Assembly (NCBI GenBank): GCA_023415605.1
Contig: JAEZKB010000265.1
Span: 1-7,599 of the forward strand
Direction: 5' to 3'
DNA from: Pseudomonadota bacterium
GTDB lineage: Bacteria; Pseudomonadota; Alphaproteobacteria; Rhizobiales; Devosiaceae
DNA: 7,599 bases
Position numbers and translations under genes: made by a program. Below are positions 6,509 through 7,599 of the stretch, one piece after another. The notes under the pieces are model-generated. The model saw only the letters and a list, made by a program, of their open reading frames with translations. It was not told the origin of the DNA and did no database searches. The stretch's first letter is position 1, and each line of letters starts with the position of its first letter.

Positions 6509-7309
6509 ATGGAATTTCTCCACGATATCTCCGCCTATCTCGAGGCGGTGCTCGTCAGCATTTCTGCCAATTTCTGGCTGGCGATGCTGTTCATCTTCCT
6601 GGTGTGCATCGGCGAAGCGGTGTTCATCCTCGGCCTCCTGGTACCCTCGCTGCCGATATTGCTGCTGACTGGCGGCATCATCGCCCAGGGCGGCCTGCCC
6701 TTCTGGCCAATCTTCTTTGCTGCCACCCTCGGCGCCATCATCGGCGACGCCATTTCCTATTTCGTCGGCTGGCTGCTCAAGGACCGCATCCGAACGGTCT
6801 GGCCGTTCAAGAACCATCTCGGGCTCATCGCCCAGGGTGAGCTTTTCTTCCAGCGCCATGGTGGCAAGGCCATCTTCATCGGCCGCTTCATCACCGGCGT
6901 AAAGGCCACCATCCCCGGCGTCGCCGGTATGATGGGCATGTCCTACCGCTATTTCACCATCATCAACGTGATTTCTGCCTTCGTCTGGGCTGCTGCCCAT
7001 ATCCTTCCTGGCATGCTGCTCACCGCCTGGCTGGATTCGATCGGCCTGAGCCTCGAATTGGTGATCGTCGTCGGCGCCATCGTGCTCACCATCGCGTTCC
7101 TGCTCGTCCATTACTGGAAGCGCATCATGCTGCTCGTCGCCATCCCGCTGATGGGCGAGCGCGGCCAAGCCCTCAAGGCCCGGTGGGAAGCGGAAGCCGC
7201 TGCCGCCAAGGCCGCCAATGACGCCGCCGTGCAGGTCATGCTCGCCCGCAGCGACGCCATGGCTGCCGCCAAGGCCGCCAAAGCTGCAGGTCACGAAAAG
7301 CTCACTTGA
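6509..7309 (+). CDS. DedA family (SNARE-associated/VTT domain) membrane protein
   Basis: This is an inner-membrane protein of the DedA superfamily. Members support membrane-potential homeostasis, envelope integrity and drug tolerance, and some act as undecaprenyl-phosphate or other lipid flippases; which role applies here cannot be told. It has 266 aa. Visible features: a membrane-embedded acidic residue E36 in IGEAVFILGLLVPSLP (34-49); GAIIGDAISYFVG (75-87); and the hallmark FFQRHGGKAIFIGRF-TG-KATIPGVAGMMGM (113-144) with R126, P136 and G137. Further membrane helices lie at about 148-172 and 183-202. Residues 217-266 form a hydrophilic Ala/Lys/Glu-rich tail, probably one charged helix, not present in typical DedA proteins of about 200-220 aa. 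ATG 6509 is chosen because the N-terminal amphipathic helix begins there; the AGGGG 12 bases upstream is the only ribosome site. It is transcribed away from the RidA-family gene. Confidence 0.92.
   Translation: MEFLHDISAYLEAVLVSISANFWLAMLFIFLVCIGEAVFILGLLVPSLPILLLTGGIIAQGGLPFWPIFFAATLGAIIGDAISYFVGWLLKDRIRTVWPFKNHLGLIAQGELFFQRHGGKAIFIGRFITGVKATIPGVAGMMGMSYRYFTIINVISAFVWAAAHILPGMLLTAWLDSIGLSLELVIVVGAIVLTIAFLLVHYWKRIMLLVAIPLMGERGQALKARWEAEAAAAKAANDAAVQVMLARSDAMAAAKAAKAAGHEKLT
7199..7281 (+). repeat. Direct repeat pair inside the DedA tail
   Basis: A 20-base exact direct repeat occurs at 7199-7218 and 7262-7281, 63 bases (21 codons) apart and in frame. Each copy encodes AAAKAA (residues 231-236 and 252-257). 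It shows that the alanine-rich tail contains a recent partial duplication or a strongly constrained codon pattern. Confidence 0.8.
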
Positions 7310-7317
7310 ATTCAGCC

Positions 7318-7343
7318 GGTGGCGGGTGAACACTCCCGCCATC
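7318..7343 (+). terminator. Hairpin between DedA gene and the next ORF
   Basis: Arms 7318-7326 and 7335-7343 pair over 9 bp (one G-U) around an 8-base loop, starting 8 bases after the DedA stop and ending immediately before the next ATG at 7344. There is no T-run, so an intrinsic terminator is doubtful. It could instead act as an mRNA 3'-end structure, or as a fold that hides the G-rich leader of the next gene. Confidence 0.4.
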
Positions 7344-7599
7344 ATGCCTGCGGTCCAAGTTATGGTCAGCGCCATCGTCCGTAGTCCGCTCCGCGCCCTT
7401 CTGGCGTTGCTGATGGTTGTCGTCCTCGCCGTTCCCGTCCAGGCCGACGAAGCCACCGACAAGCTCCTCGATCAGCTCTTCGTCCAGCTCCACGACGCGC
7501 CCGACGAAGCCACCGCCAAGACTATCAGCGACCGGATCTGGACCATCTGGGTCAAGCCCACCGACCCGGATCTCGCTGCCCGCATGATGGACGTGATGG
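7344..7599 (+). CDS. Exported protein, probably periplasmic TPR protein (3' partial)
   Basis: The reading frame starts at ATG 7344 and runs open to the window edge, giving 85 complete codons. The N-terminus is a signal peptide: basic residues R13 and R17, a hydrophobic core at about 18-32 (PLRALLALLMVVVLAVPV), and a likely cleavage after VQA (A34), leaving a mature DEATDKLLDQLF start. The following helical region (LLDQLFVQLHDAPDEATAKTISDRIWTIW, then DPDLAARMMDVM) resembles the leader of a small rhizobial-type exported tetratricopeptide-repeat protein. That resemblance is from memory, and no complete TPR motif is visible before the cut. An alternative start is ATG 7362 (M7), which still keeps the signal peptide. 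No good ribosome site is seen for either; a hairpin abuts ATG 7344. The export signal is firm, while the TPR identity is tentative. Confidence 0.65.
   Translation, partial: MPAVQVMVSAIVRSPLRALLALLMVVVLAVPVQADEATDKLLDQLFVQLHDAPDEATAKTISDRIWTIWVKPTDPDLAARMMDVM

Noticed and set aside
6401..7462. 353-codon open frame on the minus strand opposite the DedA gene
   Set aside because: It spans a clear DedA gene. Its composition (D, E, H, G, Q rich with no fold or motif) is what reversed membrane-protein codons in GC-rich DNA give.

Overview
The window is high-GC, densely coded DNA with short spacers. Together with the type of carbohydrate ABC operon it carries, this suggests an alphaproteobacterium of the order Hyphomicrobiales, probably Devosia-like. 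That placement is an inference from protein style, because no rRNA or marker gene is present. No tRNA, rRNA, CRISPR array, insertion sequence, phage gene or attachment site was seen.

Layout: (1) Positions 1-4712, plus strand, hold a CUT2-type (ribose/xylose-class) sugar ABC transporter. It comprises a periplasmic substrate-binding protein (5' end cut by the window edge), a fused double-domain ATPase, and two different membrane permeases. The last three genes are translationally packed, with a 1-base overlap and a 4-base gap. A 110-base spacer with two hairpins separates the binding-protein gene from the ATPase gene. (2) Positions 4762-5928 hold a full-length, two-domain ChrA-type chromate transporter only 49 bases behind the sugar operon, with no terminator visible between them. 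(3) Positions 5925-6320, minus strand, hold a RidA/YjgF-family protein whose stop codon overlaps that of chrA tail to tail. (4) Positions 6321-6508 are a divergent promoter region. (5) Positions 6509-7309, plus strand, hold a DedA/SNARE-associated membrane protein with an alanine/lysine-rich tail. (6) From 7344 to the window end lies the start of a small exported protein, probably a periplasmic TPR protein, cut by the right edge.

How they work together: the binding protein would capture a carbohydrate or polyol in the periplasm and deliver it to a heteromeric permease pair driven by the ATPase. The substrate cannot be read from the sequence, and no catabolic enzyme or regulator is in the window to point to it. 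The downstream genes look like independent housekeeping or stress functions: oxyanion efflux, enamine/imine detoxification, membrane maintenance and an envelope protein.

I did not find a convincing new multi-gene system. The points most worth following are the ABC ATPase, in which every element of one composite nucleotide site is degenerate; the structured spacer between binding protein and ATPase; the lone cysteine pair in the binding protein; the active-site substitutions in the RidA-family protein; and the overlapping convergent stop codons.
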